5,567 bases of DNA from an uncultured Collinsella sp. (GTDB lineage Bacteria; Actinomycetota; Coriobacteriia; Coriobacteriales; Coriobacteriaceae). The notes beneath the pieces are model-generated. The model had not been told where the DNA came from. It searched no databases and saw only the letters and a list, made by a program, of their open reading frames with translations. The DNA lies in the NCBI GenBank assembly GCA_900542125.1, contig UQMO01000088.1:1-5567 (forward strand), written 5' to 3'. Below are positions 1-5,096 of this stretch, piece after piece (within the stretch, counting starts at the first letter, position 1; every line of letters begins with the position of its first letter). The translations under genes were made by a program, and so were the position numbers.

Positions 1-33
1 CGGGATTGGTCAAAATAGTTTGACTATTAGCGG

Positions 34-312
34 CTAAAATCGCCCGGCGCTAACATCGGTTAATATCTCGACGTCCAGGCCAACGATATCGCCGTACTCG
101 TCGGTATACACAAACGGTGGATAGAGGTCACTGCCGACGTTGAGCGTCTTAAGGTCGTCGTCCTTGGCCTGCGAGGCGTCAGGGGCTTTTGATGCTGGCG
201 TCGAGGCTTCGTCATTGTGCCCGGAACAGCCGGCCATCGCTATGACAAAGGCGCTCGCCACTGCAAGCGCGACAAACAACGAAATGGCAGCCGAGCGACG
301 GGGTCTTTTCAT
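34..312 (-). CDS. Truncated family-3 amino-acid ABC transporter substrate-binding lipoprotein (N-terminal part only)
   Basis: The 92-residue product starts with a lipoprotein signal: basic MKRPRR, a hydrophobic run at about residues 8-27, and lipobox M26-A27-G28-C29, with Cys29 as the lipidated residue. A low-complexity Ala/Ser/Asp linker follows (about 30-54). Residues 55-87 (NVGSDLYPPFVYTDE, then GDIVGLDVEILT) match the first strand-helix of SBP_bac_3 proteins, which bind polar amino acids outside the membrane and deliver them to an ABC permease. Family members are usually 250-280 residues, so about two thirds is missing. The final residues DVSAGRF and the stop do not resemble the family, so resemblance is lost near positions 52-57. 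Neither other minus-strand frame resumes it in the bases left. ATG at 312 has GGAG at 317-320, a slightly short spacing. The substrate is unknown; the upstream C-S lyase makes a sulfur amino acid such as cystine possible, which is inference only. Confidence 0.8.
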   Translation of the reverse strand: MKRPRRSAAISLFVALAVASAFVIAMAGCSGHNDEASTPASKAPDASQAKDDDLKTLNVGSDLYPPFVYTDEYGDIVGLDVEILTDVSAGRF

Positions 313-354
313 CGAACTCCAGACGATCCTGTTTACAGACTGAAATGGTTAAAG

Positions 355-360
355 ATAATA
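355..360 (-). promoter_or_regulatory. Extended -10 promoter for the lipoprotein gene
   Basis: Read on the minus strand, TATTAT (360-355) is preceded directly by TGC, giving a TGn extended -10 element. No good -35 box lies 16-18 bases upstream, which is common for extended -10 promoters. Transcription would start near 348, leaving a leader of about 35 bases before the ATG at 312. It lies downstream of the hairpin at 405-446, so the lipoprotein gene probably has its own promoter and is not simply read through from the lyase gene. Confidence 0.5.
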
Positions 361-404
361 GCAAACAAAACCACACGAGTACCCAATGGTTACAGACGTT
401 TTAC

Positions 405-446
405 CATGCGGGACCTTCCGGCCGACTTGGCAGAAGACCCCGCATG
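405..446 (-). terminator. Strong hairpin just after the lyase gene, probable terminator
   Basis: The arms start with a perfect 8-bp match, CATGCGGG (405-412) against CCCGCATG (439-446). The stem continues inward through two G-T wobbles, a CTTC/GAAG block and a further partly paired stretch, leaving a short loop around 424-430. It begins 10 bases past the lyase stop codon. No clear T-run follows on the minus strand, so it is not a textbook intrinsic terminator. It could also be an mRNA 3'-end stabiliser or a regulatory site upstream of the lipoprotein promoter. Confidence 0.5.
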
Positions 447-456
447 CAGCGCACGC

Positions 457-1671
457 TTACCGTGCATTAAAAACGTAGCGGTCCAGGCGGTCGCACGCTT
501 CCCTTACGCGCGAAAGCGGCAGCGCCAGATTCACGCGAATGTGGCAGGGCCCGTGGAACGGGCGGCCGTCCTGATATCCCACGCCTACGCGCGCCCCCTC
601 GTCGAGCAGCCACTGAATATCGCGGCCATGCTCGCGGCACCACTCGGTGCAGTCCAGAAACACCATGTACGTGCCCTGCGGACGCGAATAGGACACGCCC
701 TCAAAATGCTCGTCCACGTAATTGCAGAAGTACTCGATATTGCCGGCAAGCACCTGGTTGAGCTCGTCCACCCACTCGTAGCCCTGCGGCTGGTAGGCAC
801 CGATAAGCGCATGCATAGAGAGGACATTCATCTCGTTGTAGTGAGTCTTGTCGGACACGGCGCACATGCGGTCACGCAGCGTCTCGTTGTAGACAATGTG
901 GTAGCTGCCGACCAGGCCCGCCAGGTTGAACGTCTTGCTGGGCGCGTAGAGGGCAACCGTACGCATGCGGGCATCCTCGCTCACCGACTGCGTCGGGATA
1001 TGCTTGTGCCCCGGCAGGATGATATCGGACCAAATCTCGTCCGAGATCACCACGCAATCGTGCTGGCGATAGATGTCCATGGCGTGCTCGATCTCGTCGC
1101 GCTCCCATACGCGGCCGCAGGGATTGTGCGGCGAGCAGAACACCGCGGCATGGATGTGGTTTTGGGCGAGCTTGTGCTCCATGTCCTCAAAGTCCATACG
1201 CCACACGCCTTGATCGTCGAGCTTAAGCGGGCTGTGGACAATACGATAGCCCGCGGCTTCGATGGATTTGGTAAAGCCGATGTAGGTGGGGCTATGGACC
1301 AGCACCGCATCGCCCGGCTGGACATACGCGCGCAACGTCGACACGACACCGCCCAGCACGCCGTTTTCGTAGCCGATATGCTCCGGTGCCAAGCCCTCAA
1401 CGCCATTGCGGCGCCTCTGCCATTCGATGATGCGATCGAAGTACTCGGGACGCGGATTGAAGTAGCCAAACATGGGGTGCTGAGCGCGCTTGATGATGTA
1501 CTCCTGAACCGTGGGCACCGTGGCAAAATTCATGTCGGCCACCCACATGGGAATGCGGTCGAAGCCCTCGTCGGGTGCGTTCGGAGCCATGCCGGGGATC
1601 TCGCCCCAGGAGTCAACGGCGATGGAGTCCATGCCGTGGCGGTCGATAAGCGAGCTAAAGTCGTATTTCAT
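457..1671 (-). CDS. MalY/PatB-type PLP-dependent cystathionine beta-lyase (aminotransferase class I fold)
   Basis: The 404-residue protein has the full length of the MalY/PatB family (about 390-400). These cytosolic fold-type I PLP enzymes cleave C-S bonds of cystathionine, cysteine or S-conjugates, giving ammonia, pyruvate and a thiol or H2S. Visible marks: N-terminal DxxxxRxGxxSxxxD-like opening, PMWVADMNF (41-49), PTYIGF with Tyr130, SPHNPCGRVW (180-189) with the PLP-contact Asn183, SDEIWSD (210-216) with Asp211 for the pyridine nitrogen, APSKTFNLAGL (243-253) with Schiff-base Lys246, and HIRVNLALP (377-385) with Arg379 for the substrate carboxylate. ATG at 1671 is preceded by GGGAG (1678-1682) at a 6-base spacing. 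It lies 112 bp from the trmO stop on the same strand. In Gram-negatives MalY also represses maltose genes and PatB acts in methionine metabolism; sequence alone cannot choose a physiological role here. Family assignment is very secure, exact substrate is not. Confidence 0.93.
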   Translation of the reverse strand: MKYDFSSLIDRHGMDSIAVDSWGEIPGMAPNAPDEGFDRIPMWVADMNFATVPTVQEYIIKRAQHPMFGYFNPRPEYFDRIIEWQRRRNGVEGLAPEHIGYENGVLGGVVSTLRAYVQPGDAVLVHSPTYIGFTKSIEAAGYRIVHSPLKLDDQGVWRMDFEDMEHKLAQNHIHAAVFCSPHNPCGRVWERDEIEHAMDIYRQHDCVVISDEIWSDIILPGHKHIPTQSVSEDARMRTVALYAPSKTFNLAGLVGSYHIVYNETLRDRMCAVSDKTHYNEMNVLSMHALIGAYQPQGYEWVDELNQVLAGNIEYFCNYVDEHFEGVSYSRPQGTYMVFLDCTEWCREHGRDIQWLLDEGARVGVGYQDGRPFHGPCHIRVNLALPLSRVREACDRLDRYVFNAR

Positions 1672-1714
1672 GCTGAACTCCCGTGCAAAGTTGATTGTTT
1701 TGGTAGGCGTTATT

Positions 1715-1730
1715 GTCCACCAGCGTGGGC
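1715..1730. promoter_or_regulatory. Inverted repeat upstream of the lyase gene, possible operator
   Basis: GTCCAC (1715-1720) and GTGGGC (1725-1730) form a 6-bp inverted repeat with one G-T mismatch around CAGC. It lies about 45 bases upstream of the lyase start, within the 112-bp gap after trmO. On the minus strand it is followed by GACAATAACG, which could hold a weak -10 box, but no convincing -35 box is visible. The repeat is short enough to arise by chance in GC-rich DNA. Confidence 0.25.
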
Positions 1731-1783
1731 GGTTTTGGCATGGGGTTTGCTGTTGATTTTGACGGATACGGGCGGATGGCAGA

Positions 1784-2521
1784 TTAGTCTTGAGCGTCGT
1801 TGATGGCGGTTACCGTCAACCCGGCTCCGTCGACCGTAAATGATATGTCGAGCCCGGCGTAAGCCAAATGGTAAACGCGGTTTGGCTCGTGCTTGCTGCC
1901 CGCGCGGCGCGGATCTTGGCGAAGAACCTCGACCAAGCCAGGGAGCTTTGCGGGCGAGACCATATCCTGCAGCGCATGCGGAAACTCTACGTCGAGCTCT
2001 TGCCACGGCGCGTCTTCAATCCAGCCGCCCGTCGCATCCGGGTGACAGTCGGCAAATGGAATGTAGGGCTTAATGTCGTAGATGGGCGTGCCGTCGCGCA
2101 GATCGGCCCCCAGCACATGGATGATGGGGCCATCGTCGGTGAGCTCGACACGATCGAGCTTGACGCAGGTAAGCCCGATGGGATTAGGGCGAAACGGACT
2201 GCGCGTGGCAAACACGCCCACGCGCTCGGCTCCACCCAGACGCGGCGGGCGCACAGTTTTCGACCACTTGGCATTGGTGCCGGGCCTGTCCTGCGTCTTG
2301 GCATCGGTAGCTATGTCCTTAGCCGTGCCGCCGGGCGTTCCGTTTTCAAAGCGCCACAGCAGCCACAGGTGAGAGAAGGAGTCCAGACCCTCGACCGCTG
2401 CGTTGGAGGCAAATTCCGGCTCAAAGACAATGCGTCCCTGCAGATGGGGCGCCAAAAAGCTGTTGCGCGGAATGCCAAACTTCTGCGGCAGATCGGTATG
2501 TATGTGTGCAATAGGTTCCAT
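1784..2521 (-). CDS. trmO: tRNA (N6-threonylcarbamoyladenosine(37)-N6)-methyltransferase TrmO (TsaA/YaeB family)
   Basis: The 245-residue protein fits the TrmO family (E. coli about 235). TrmO uses S-adenosylmethionine to add a methyl group to t6A37 beside the anticodon of threonine tRNA, tuning decoding. Family marks: the opening EPIAHIHTDLPQKFGIPR (2-19), LDSFSHLWLLWRF (46-58), the strongly conserved RPPRLGG then RVGVFATRSPFRPNPIGLT (91-97, 100-118), and DGTPIYDIKPYIPFAD (143-158); a C-terminal part with DPRR (203-206) and a Tyr-containing strand also fits. Start at 2521 is chosen because the family begins almost directly at this Met and a TACAAT -10 box ends 7 bases upstream. The upstream in-frame ATG at 2530 overlaps that box. 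No Shine-Dalgarno sequence precedes either ATG. The reading frame stays open much further upstream (to 3382), but that part is antisense to the regulator gene. It is divergent from the regulator, sharing a 141-bp control region. Confidence 0.93.
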   Translation of the reverse strand: MEPIAHIHTDLPQKFGIPRNSFLAPHLQGRIVFEPEFASNAAVEGLDSFSHLWLLWRFENGTPGGTAKDIATDAKTQDRPGTNAKWSKTVRPPRLGGAERVGVFATRSPFRPNPIGLTCVKLDRVELTDDGPIIHVLGADLRDGTPIYDIKPYIPFADCHPDATGGWIEDAPWQELDVEFPHALQDMVSPAKLPGLVEVLRQDPRRAGSKHEPNRVYHLAYAGLDISFTVDGAGLTVTAINDAQD

Positions 2522-2528
2522 GCCGGTC

Positions 2529-2534
2529 ATTGTA
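2529..2534 (-). promoter_or_regulatory. -10 box of trmO, implying a leaderless mRNA
   Basis: On the minus strand TACAAT matches the -10 consensus at 5 of 6 bases and lies exactly 7 bases before the ATG at 2521. Transcription would then start at, or next to, the A of the start codon. Absence of a ribosome-binding site upstream agrees with this. No -35 match is evident at 16-18 bases. Leaderless mRNAs with TAnnnT placed just before the start codon are common in actinobacteria (established knowledge); the call here is inference. Confidence 0.5.
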
Positions 2535-2588
2535 CGGCATGGAGGTGTGGGGCGTTGCGCGCAATTCTTCGCCGCGGTTCCCCGTCGT

Positions 2589-2603
2589 GCAACCAACGGT
2601 TGC
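2589..2603. promoter_or_regulatory. Perfect palindrome abutting the regulator promoter, candidate operator
   Basis: GCAACC (2589-2594), centre AAC, GGTTGC (2598-2603) is a perfect 6-bp inverted repeat. Its last base directly precedes the -35 box at 2604. A dimeric helix-turn-helix protein bound here could touch RNA polymerase as an activator or block it. The obvious candidate ligand is the XRE protein encoded just downstream, with trmO on the other side. Binding is inferred from position only. Confidence 0.45.
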
Positions 2604-2632
2604 TTGGAAGGGCACCTGCTGCCGCGTATGCT
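2604..2632 (+). promoter_or_regulatory. Sigma70-type promoter of the XRE/zinc-ribbon regulator
   Basis: TTGGAA (2604-2609) and TATGCT (2627-2632) are separated by 17 bases, the ideal spacing for a housekeeping promoter. The -35 box matches 4 of 6 consensus bases and the -10 box is TAnnnT. Transcription should begin near 2639, giving a leader of about 24 bases with AAAGGAG at 2651-2657, five bases before the ATG at 2663. Confidence 0.6.
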
Positions 2633-2662
2633 TAAGCCATCAACCAGCAGAAAGGAGCCGCC

Positions 2663-3490
2663 ATGGCCTTTGCAGAAAAGCTCATCGCTGTCCGTCGCGC
2701 CCATCACCTTACCCAGGAGCAGCTCGCCGCCAAGCTCTTCGTCACACGCCAAGCCGTCAGCCGTTGGGAACGCGGCGAGGTCACACCGGGCATCGACATG
2801 ATGAAGCTCATCGCCGCCGTGACCGACGAGCCCCTGTCTCACCTGCTCGAAATGCCCGAGCACTATTGCCAGAGCTGCGGCATGATACTCACGCCCGACG
2901 ACTGCGGTACCGATGCTGCGGGCGCCGCGACCGATCATTACTGCAAGTGGTGCTACGACCACGGCCAGTACACCTACGAGACCACCATGGAGGCGATGAT
3001 CGAGGACTGTGCCCCGCGGCTGGCACAAAACACCGGCATGTCGCTCGACGAAGCCGTCTCGCTCATGGGCGCCGTCCTGCCGCAACTGGAGCGCTGGCGC
3101 GCCGTGCAAGAAAACGAGGAGCGCTACGGTGCCGAGGCGCGGGCGCGCTATGGCGATGAGGCTATCGATGCGGCAAACGAGGCGCTGCTGGACATGGATC
3201 CTCAGACATGGAACGACATGAAGGAACTTGAACGCGCTATTCTGGGTCAGCTCTCGATTGCCATGGGCGACGGCGATGCGGATGGAAGCGAGGCTCGCAA
3301 GCTCGTCGCGATGCATCGTCGTTGGATTGGTCTCAACTGGGGACGCGAACCCCAGAACGAAGCGTACCTGGGCCTCGCCCACGACTATCTTGCCGACCAG
3401 CGCTTTATTGACTACTACGACAAGCCCTGCGGCGCCGGAGCCACGGCGTTTCTGGTACAGGCCATCGAGTCGTCGCTGGCCCGCGCATAG
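2663..3490 (+). CDS. XRE-family regulator with zinc ribbon and TipAS-like ligand-binding domain
   Basis: The 275-residue soluble protein reads as three modules. Residues 3-62 are an XRE/Cro helix-turn-helix: LTQEQLAAKLFVTRQAVSRWERG (16-38) carries the two helices and the SxWExG signature. Residues 67-120 are a putative zinc ribbon (Zn_ribbon_2 type): YCQSCGM with Cys69/Cys72, YCKWCYDHGQYTYE with Cys94/Cys97, then TMEAMIEDCAPRL, a typical continuation of this family. Residues about 145-273 resemble the TipAS drug-binding domain of MerR-type TipA regulators: an acidic helix with RYG, W183-N-D-M-K-E-L, H218-R-R-W-I, then Y235-L-G-L, the YLADQRFIDYYD stretch (242-253) and a final FLVQAIESSL helix. 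TipAS domains fold around thiopeptides and other hydrophobic ligands. AAAGGAG five bases upstream fixes the start. It probably binds DNA and senses a drug-like ligand or metal/redox state; it likely regulates itself and possibly trmO or the downstream glutaredoxin. Domain calls for the first two modules are firm, the TipAS call is good but from pattern memory. Confidence 0.88.
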   Translation: MAFAEKLIAVRRAHHLTQEQLAAKLFVTRQAVSRWERGEVTPGIDMMKLIAAVTDEPLSHLLEMPEHYCQSCGMILTPDDCGTDAAGAATDHYCKWCYDHGQYTYETTMEAMIEDCAPRLAQNTGMSLDEAVSLMGAVLPQLERWRAVQENEERYGAEARARYGDEAIDAANEALLDMDPQTWNDMKELERAILGQLSIAMGDGDADGSEARKLVAMHRRWIGLNWGREPQNEAYLGLAHDYLADQRFIDYYDKPCGAGATAFLVQAIESSLARA

Positions 3491-3541
3491 ATTGCGGCGG
3501 CTTTGGGTATTTCAATCGAAACCGCAACCGATTGGAGACCT

Positions 3542-3787
3542 ATGGCTACTAATCATGAGCTCGTGCTCTACGTTATGACCGGCTGCCCGTATTGCATAAA
3601 GGTCAAGCGCTTTTTGGCCGATAACGGCGTGACCATTCCCGAGCGCGATATCTCGACCGACCCCGTTGCCGAGCAGACGCTCATCGCCGTCGGCGGAAAA
3701 CGCCAGGTTCCCTGCCTGTTTATCGACGGAAAACCGCTCTACGAGTCGAGCTACATCATCGCATGGGTGCAGGAGAACCTGCTCTAG
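3542..3787 (+). CDS. Glutaredoxin (single-domain, CPYC active site)
   Basis: The 81-residue protein has the size and fold pattern of a minimal glutaredoxin, a cytosolic thiol-disulfide oxidoreductase. It opens with a beta strand ELVLYVMTG, followed by the dithiol active site Cys15-Pro-Tyr-Cys18, the canonical glutaredoxin motif. A helix KVKRFLADNG, the ERDIS strand, and the RQVPCLFIDGKPLYES segment follow, with cis-Pro57 and a glutaredoxin-style C-terminal helix IIAWVQENL. Cys58 directly after the cis-proline is an extra thiol that could be redox active. ATG at 3542 has GGAG at 3534-3537 with a 4-base gap; an in-frame TTG at 3503 lacks a better site. It lies 51 bp after the regulator gene on the same strand with no clear promoter between, so the two are likely co-transcribed. 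The physiological reductant (glutathione or another thiol) cannot be read from sequence. Confidence 0.9.
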   Translation: MATNHELVLYVMTGCPYCIKVKRFLADNGVTIPERDISTDPVAEQTLIAVGGKRQVPCLFIDGKPLYESSYIIAWVQENLL

Positions 3788-3798
3788 TGCAACACAGC

Positions 3799-3846
3799 CA
3801 TTGGGGACGTCCTTAAATGACCAGTCGTTAAAGAACGCCCCCGATG
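3799..3846. terminator. 48-bp imperfect palindrome between convergent genes, bidirectional terminator or palindromic repeat
   Basis: The palindrome is centred between 3822 and 3823. Of 24 opposed positions, 18 pair as Watson-Crick and 2 as G-T (3802/3843, 3818/3827). Mismatches are at 3807/3838, 3811/3834, 3815/3830 and the centre. Outer arms are CATTGGGG (3799-3806) and CCCCGATG (3839-3846). It fills the 64-bp gap between the glutaredoxin stop and the dus stop, where a two-way terminator is expected, but lacks a T-run on either side. Its long spaced symmetry resembles dispersed palindromic repeats of Coriobacteriia genomes, which I recall but cannot verify here. Confidence 0.6.
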
Positions 3847-3851
3847 ACTAG

Positions 3852-4805
3852 TTAGCCGTGGAAGCGAGCTGTGGGTGCAAGCAGCTGTTCGCGAAAGACG
3901 CGCTCGACGGCAGCGCGGTATTCGTCGACCTTTTTGGTCTTGCGTACGATCTTGTGGACGGTAGCGGGATCAGCGAAAGCGCACTTGGCGTAGAACCACC
4001 ACTCCTTCATGCGGAAGACCGCATTGCCGCCAATCTCTTCTGCATATGCCGCAAACAGCGTGTCGTGGAAGCGCTGCAGCTCAGCAGCCGTTGCAGCTGG
4101 GCCGCCCTTGACCATGCGAGCCAGCGCGGGGTTCGCGAGCAGGCCACGCCCCAACATCACATGGCGCGTGCCGGGATAGGCCTCCACCAGCGCGTCCATA
4201 TCCTCAAGATCAAAAATGTCACCGTTATAGGCCACGGGAAACGGCGCCCGCTCCAACGTCTTGCCGTAAAACTCCTTGCGCGGCGAGCCCGTATAGCGGT
4301 CCTTTTGTACGCGCGGATGCACGATCAGCTCTGTCAGCGGCATGCGACAGTAAAGGTCGAGTACGCGCTCATACTCGTCATCGCTCTCCAGACCCAGTCT
4401 GGTCTTGACCGACACCAGCAACGGCGATCGCTCACACACGTCACTCAAGAACACCTCGAGCTCGTCGAGATTACGCAAGAAACCTGAGCCCTTGCCCTTG
4501 GCGACAACCGTTCCCGAGGGACAACCCAAGTTGAGATTGACCTCGCGATAGCCCATGTCGGCGAGCACCCGTGCCGCCCACACAAATTCGTCCGCGTTCT
4601 TGGACATCAGCTGAGGCACTACGTTGAGCCCCTGGTTATTGGCAGGATCGATCTCCTTAAACGCCTTGCCGCCAAAGCGGTTTCCCACCCGCGGCGGCGG
4701 CAAAAACGGCGTGTAATAGCAATCGAGCGCACCGAAGCACTCCGCATGCACACGACGGAATACATGCCCGGTAATCCCCTCCATGGGGGCCAGCGATAGA
4801 ATCAT
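3852..4805 (-). CDS. tRNA-dihydrouridine synthase (Dus family)
   Basis: From Met at 4805 the protein is 317 residues, the usual length for Dus enzymes. These FMN-dependent TIM-barrel proteins use NADPH to reduce specific uridines in tRNA D-loops to dihydrouridine. Family marks, numbered from this Met: LAPMEGITG (5-13) at the FMN-binding N-terminus, NLNLGCPSG (90-98) with catalytic acid Cys95, KTRLG (134-138), IVHPRVQ (161-167) with His163 and Arg165, YNGDI (193-197), and the phosphate-binding LGRGLLANP (218-226). A C-terminal helical tRNA-binding part with MKEWWFYAK follows. ATG at 4805 is preferred because GAAAG lies 9 bases upstream and family N-termini put 3-5 residues before LAPMEG; ATG at 4811 and TTG at 4814 are alternatives adding 2-3 residues. 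It converges on the glutaredoxin gene and is preceded by a perfect palindrome. Which uridine it modifies (DusA, B or C type) is not clear, so no gene symbol is given. Confidence 0.92.
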   Translation of the reverse strand: MILSLAPMEGITGHVFRRVHAECFGALDCYYTPFLPPPRVGNRFGGKAFKEIDPANNQGLNVVPQLMSKNADEFVWAARVLADMGYREVNLNLGCPSGTVVAKGKGSGFLRNLDELEVFLSDVCERSPLLVSVKTRLGLESDDEYERVLDLYCRMPLTELIVHPRVQKDRYTGSPRKEFYGKTLERAPFPVAYNGDIFDLEDMDALVEAYPGTRHVMLGRGLLANPALARMVKGGPAATAAELQRFHDTLFAAYAEEIGGNAVFRMKEWWFYAKCAFADPATVHKIVRKTKKVDEYRAAVERVFREQLLAPTARFHG

Positions 4806-4824
4806 CAACATCAACTTTCAAATC

Positions 4825-4857
4825 AATGTGACAAAGGGACCGTCCCTTTGTCACATT
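4825..4857. repeat. Perfect 16-bp inverted repeat between the mgtA operon and dus
   Basis: AATGTGACAAAGGGAC (4825-4840) and its exact reverse complement (4842-4857) flank a single C at 4841. The RNA from either strand would form a very stable hairpin. It could end transcription from the mgtA unit 55 bases after the small-protein stop, but there is no proper T-run. It begins 19 bases upstream of the preferred dus start, so it may also affect dus expression. The near-perfect symmetry suggests a mobile or dispersed palindromic repeat rather than an ordinary terminator. It shares a GGGAC/GTCC core with the palindrome at 3799-3846. Confidence 0.75.
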
Positions 4858-4912
4858 TGTACATCATTCGAGTGTTTATTTTGGCACAGCGGCGCAGGCA
4901 ATCCCATGCATG

Positions 4913-5068
4913 TTATTCGTCCTTGGGCAGCGGCTTCATGCTCCAAAAGATGACGTTCATAATGATGACAATCACCAGGACAACACCATTGGCCACCCAA
5001 AAGCCCATGTTGAGCCCAAGCCACTCCGTAGTCCCAAACAAATCGATCCAAATCTGAGCCCAGTTCAT
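4913..5068 (-). CDS. Small single-span membrane protein encoded directly after mgtA
   Basis: The 51-residue product starts MNWAQIWIDLFGTTEW and contains one strong membrane span at about residues 22-42 (a run of Val, Ile and Leu closed by FW), then a short tail SMKPLPKDE. Acidic residues before the span and lysines after it predict the N-terminus outside and the C-terminus in the cytosol. The N-terminal part is rich in Trp (W3, W7, W16) and may lie along the membrane surface. ATG at 5068 has a good AGGAG (5076-5080) with a 7-base spacing; the in-frame ATG at 5125 lies inside the mgtA gene and would add a non-hydrophobic stretch, so it is not chosen. Only 28 bp separate it from the mgtA stop, so co-transcription is likely. 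I do not recognise the family. Enteric MgtR and MgtS are small membrane peptides linked to magnesium transport, so a partner or stability role is possible by analogy; no sequence similarity is claimed. Confidence 0.8.
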   Translation of the reverse strand: MNWAQIWIDLFGTTEWLGLNMGFWVANGVVLVIVIIMNVIFWSMKPLPKDE

Positions 5069-5096
5069 GTGAACGCTCCTCTCTACATCGAAGTCA

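Noticed and set aside
217..1803. Plus-strand 528-codon open frame
   Set aside because: It is antisense to the well-supported C-S lyase gene, has no recognisable domain, and has the low-information composition of a GC-rich shadow frame.
1868..2635. Plus-strand 255-codon open frame
   Set aside because: It is antisense to trmO and has no family resemblance or suitable start site.
2531..3382. Upstream extension of the trmO frame to a 532-residue protein
   Set aside because: The extra part is antisense to the XRE regulator, and TrmO homologues begin at the Met at 2521 or very near it.
3503..3541. TTG start adding 13 residues to glutaredoxin
   Set aside because: The added residues lie outside the glutaredoxin fold, and the ATG at 3542 has its own GGAG site.
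3491..3541. H-type pseudoknot or riboswitch ahead of glutaredoxin
   Set aside because: The two 6-bp stems would leave a single base to cross the first stem, which is sterically unlikely, and no known riboswitch core is visible.
3858..4487. Plus-strand 209-codon open frame
   Set aside because: It is antisense to dus, whose catalytic and FMN-binding motifs are all intact in the minus frame.
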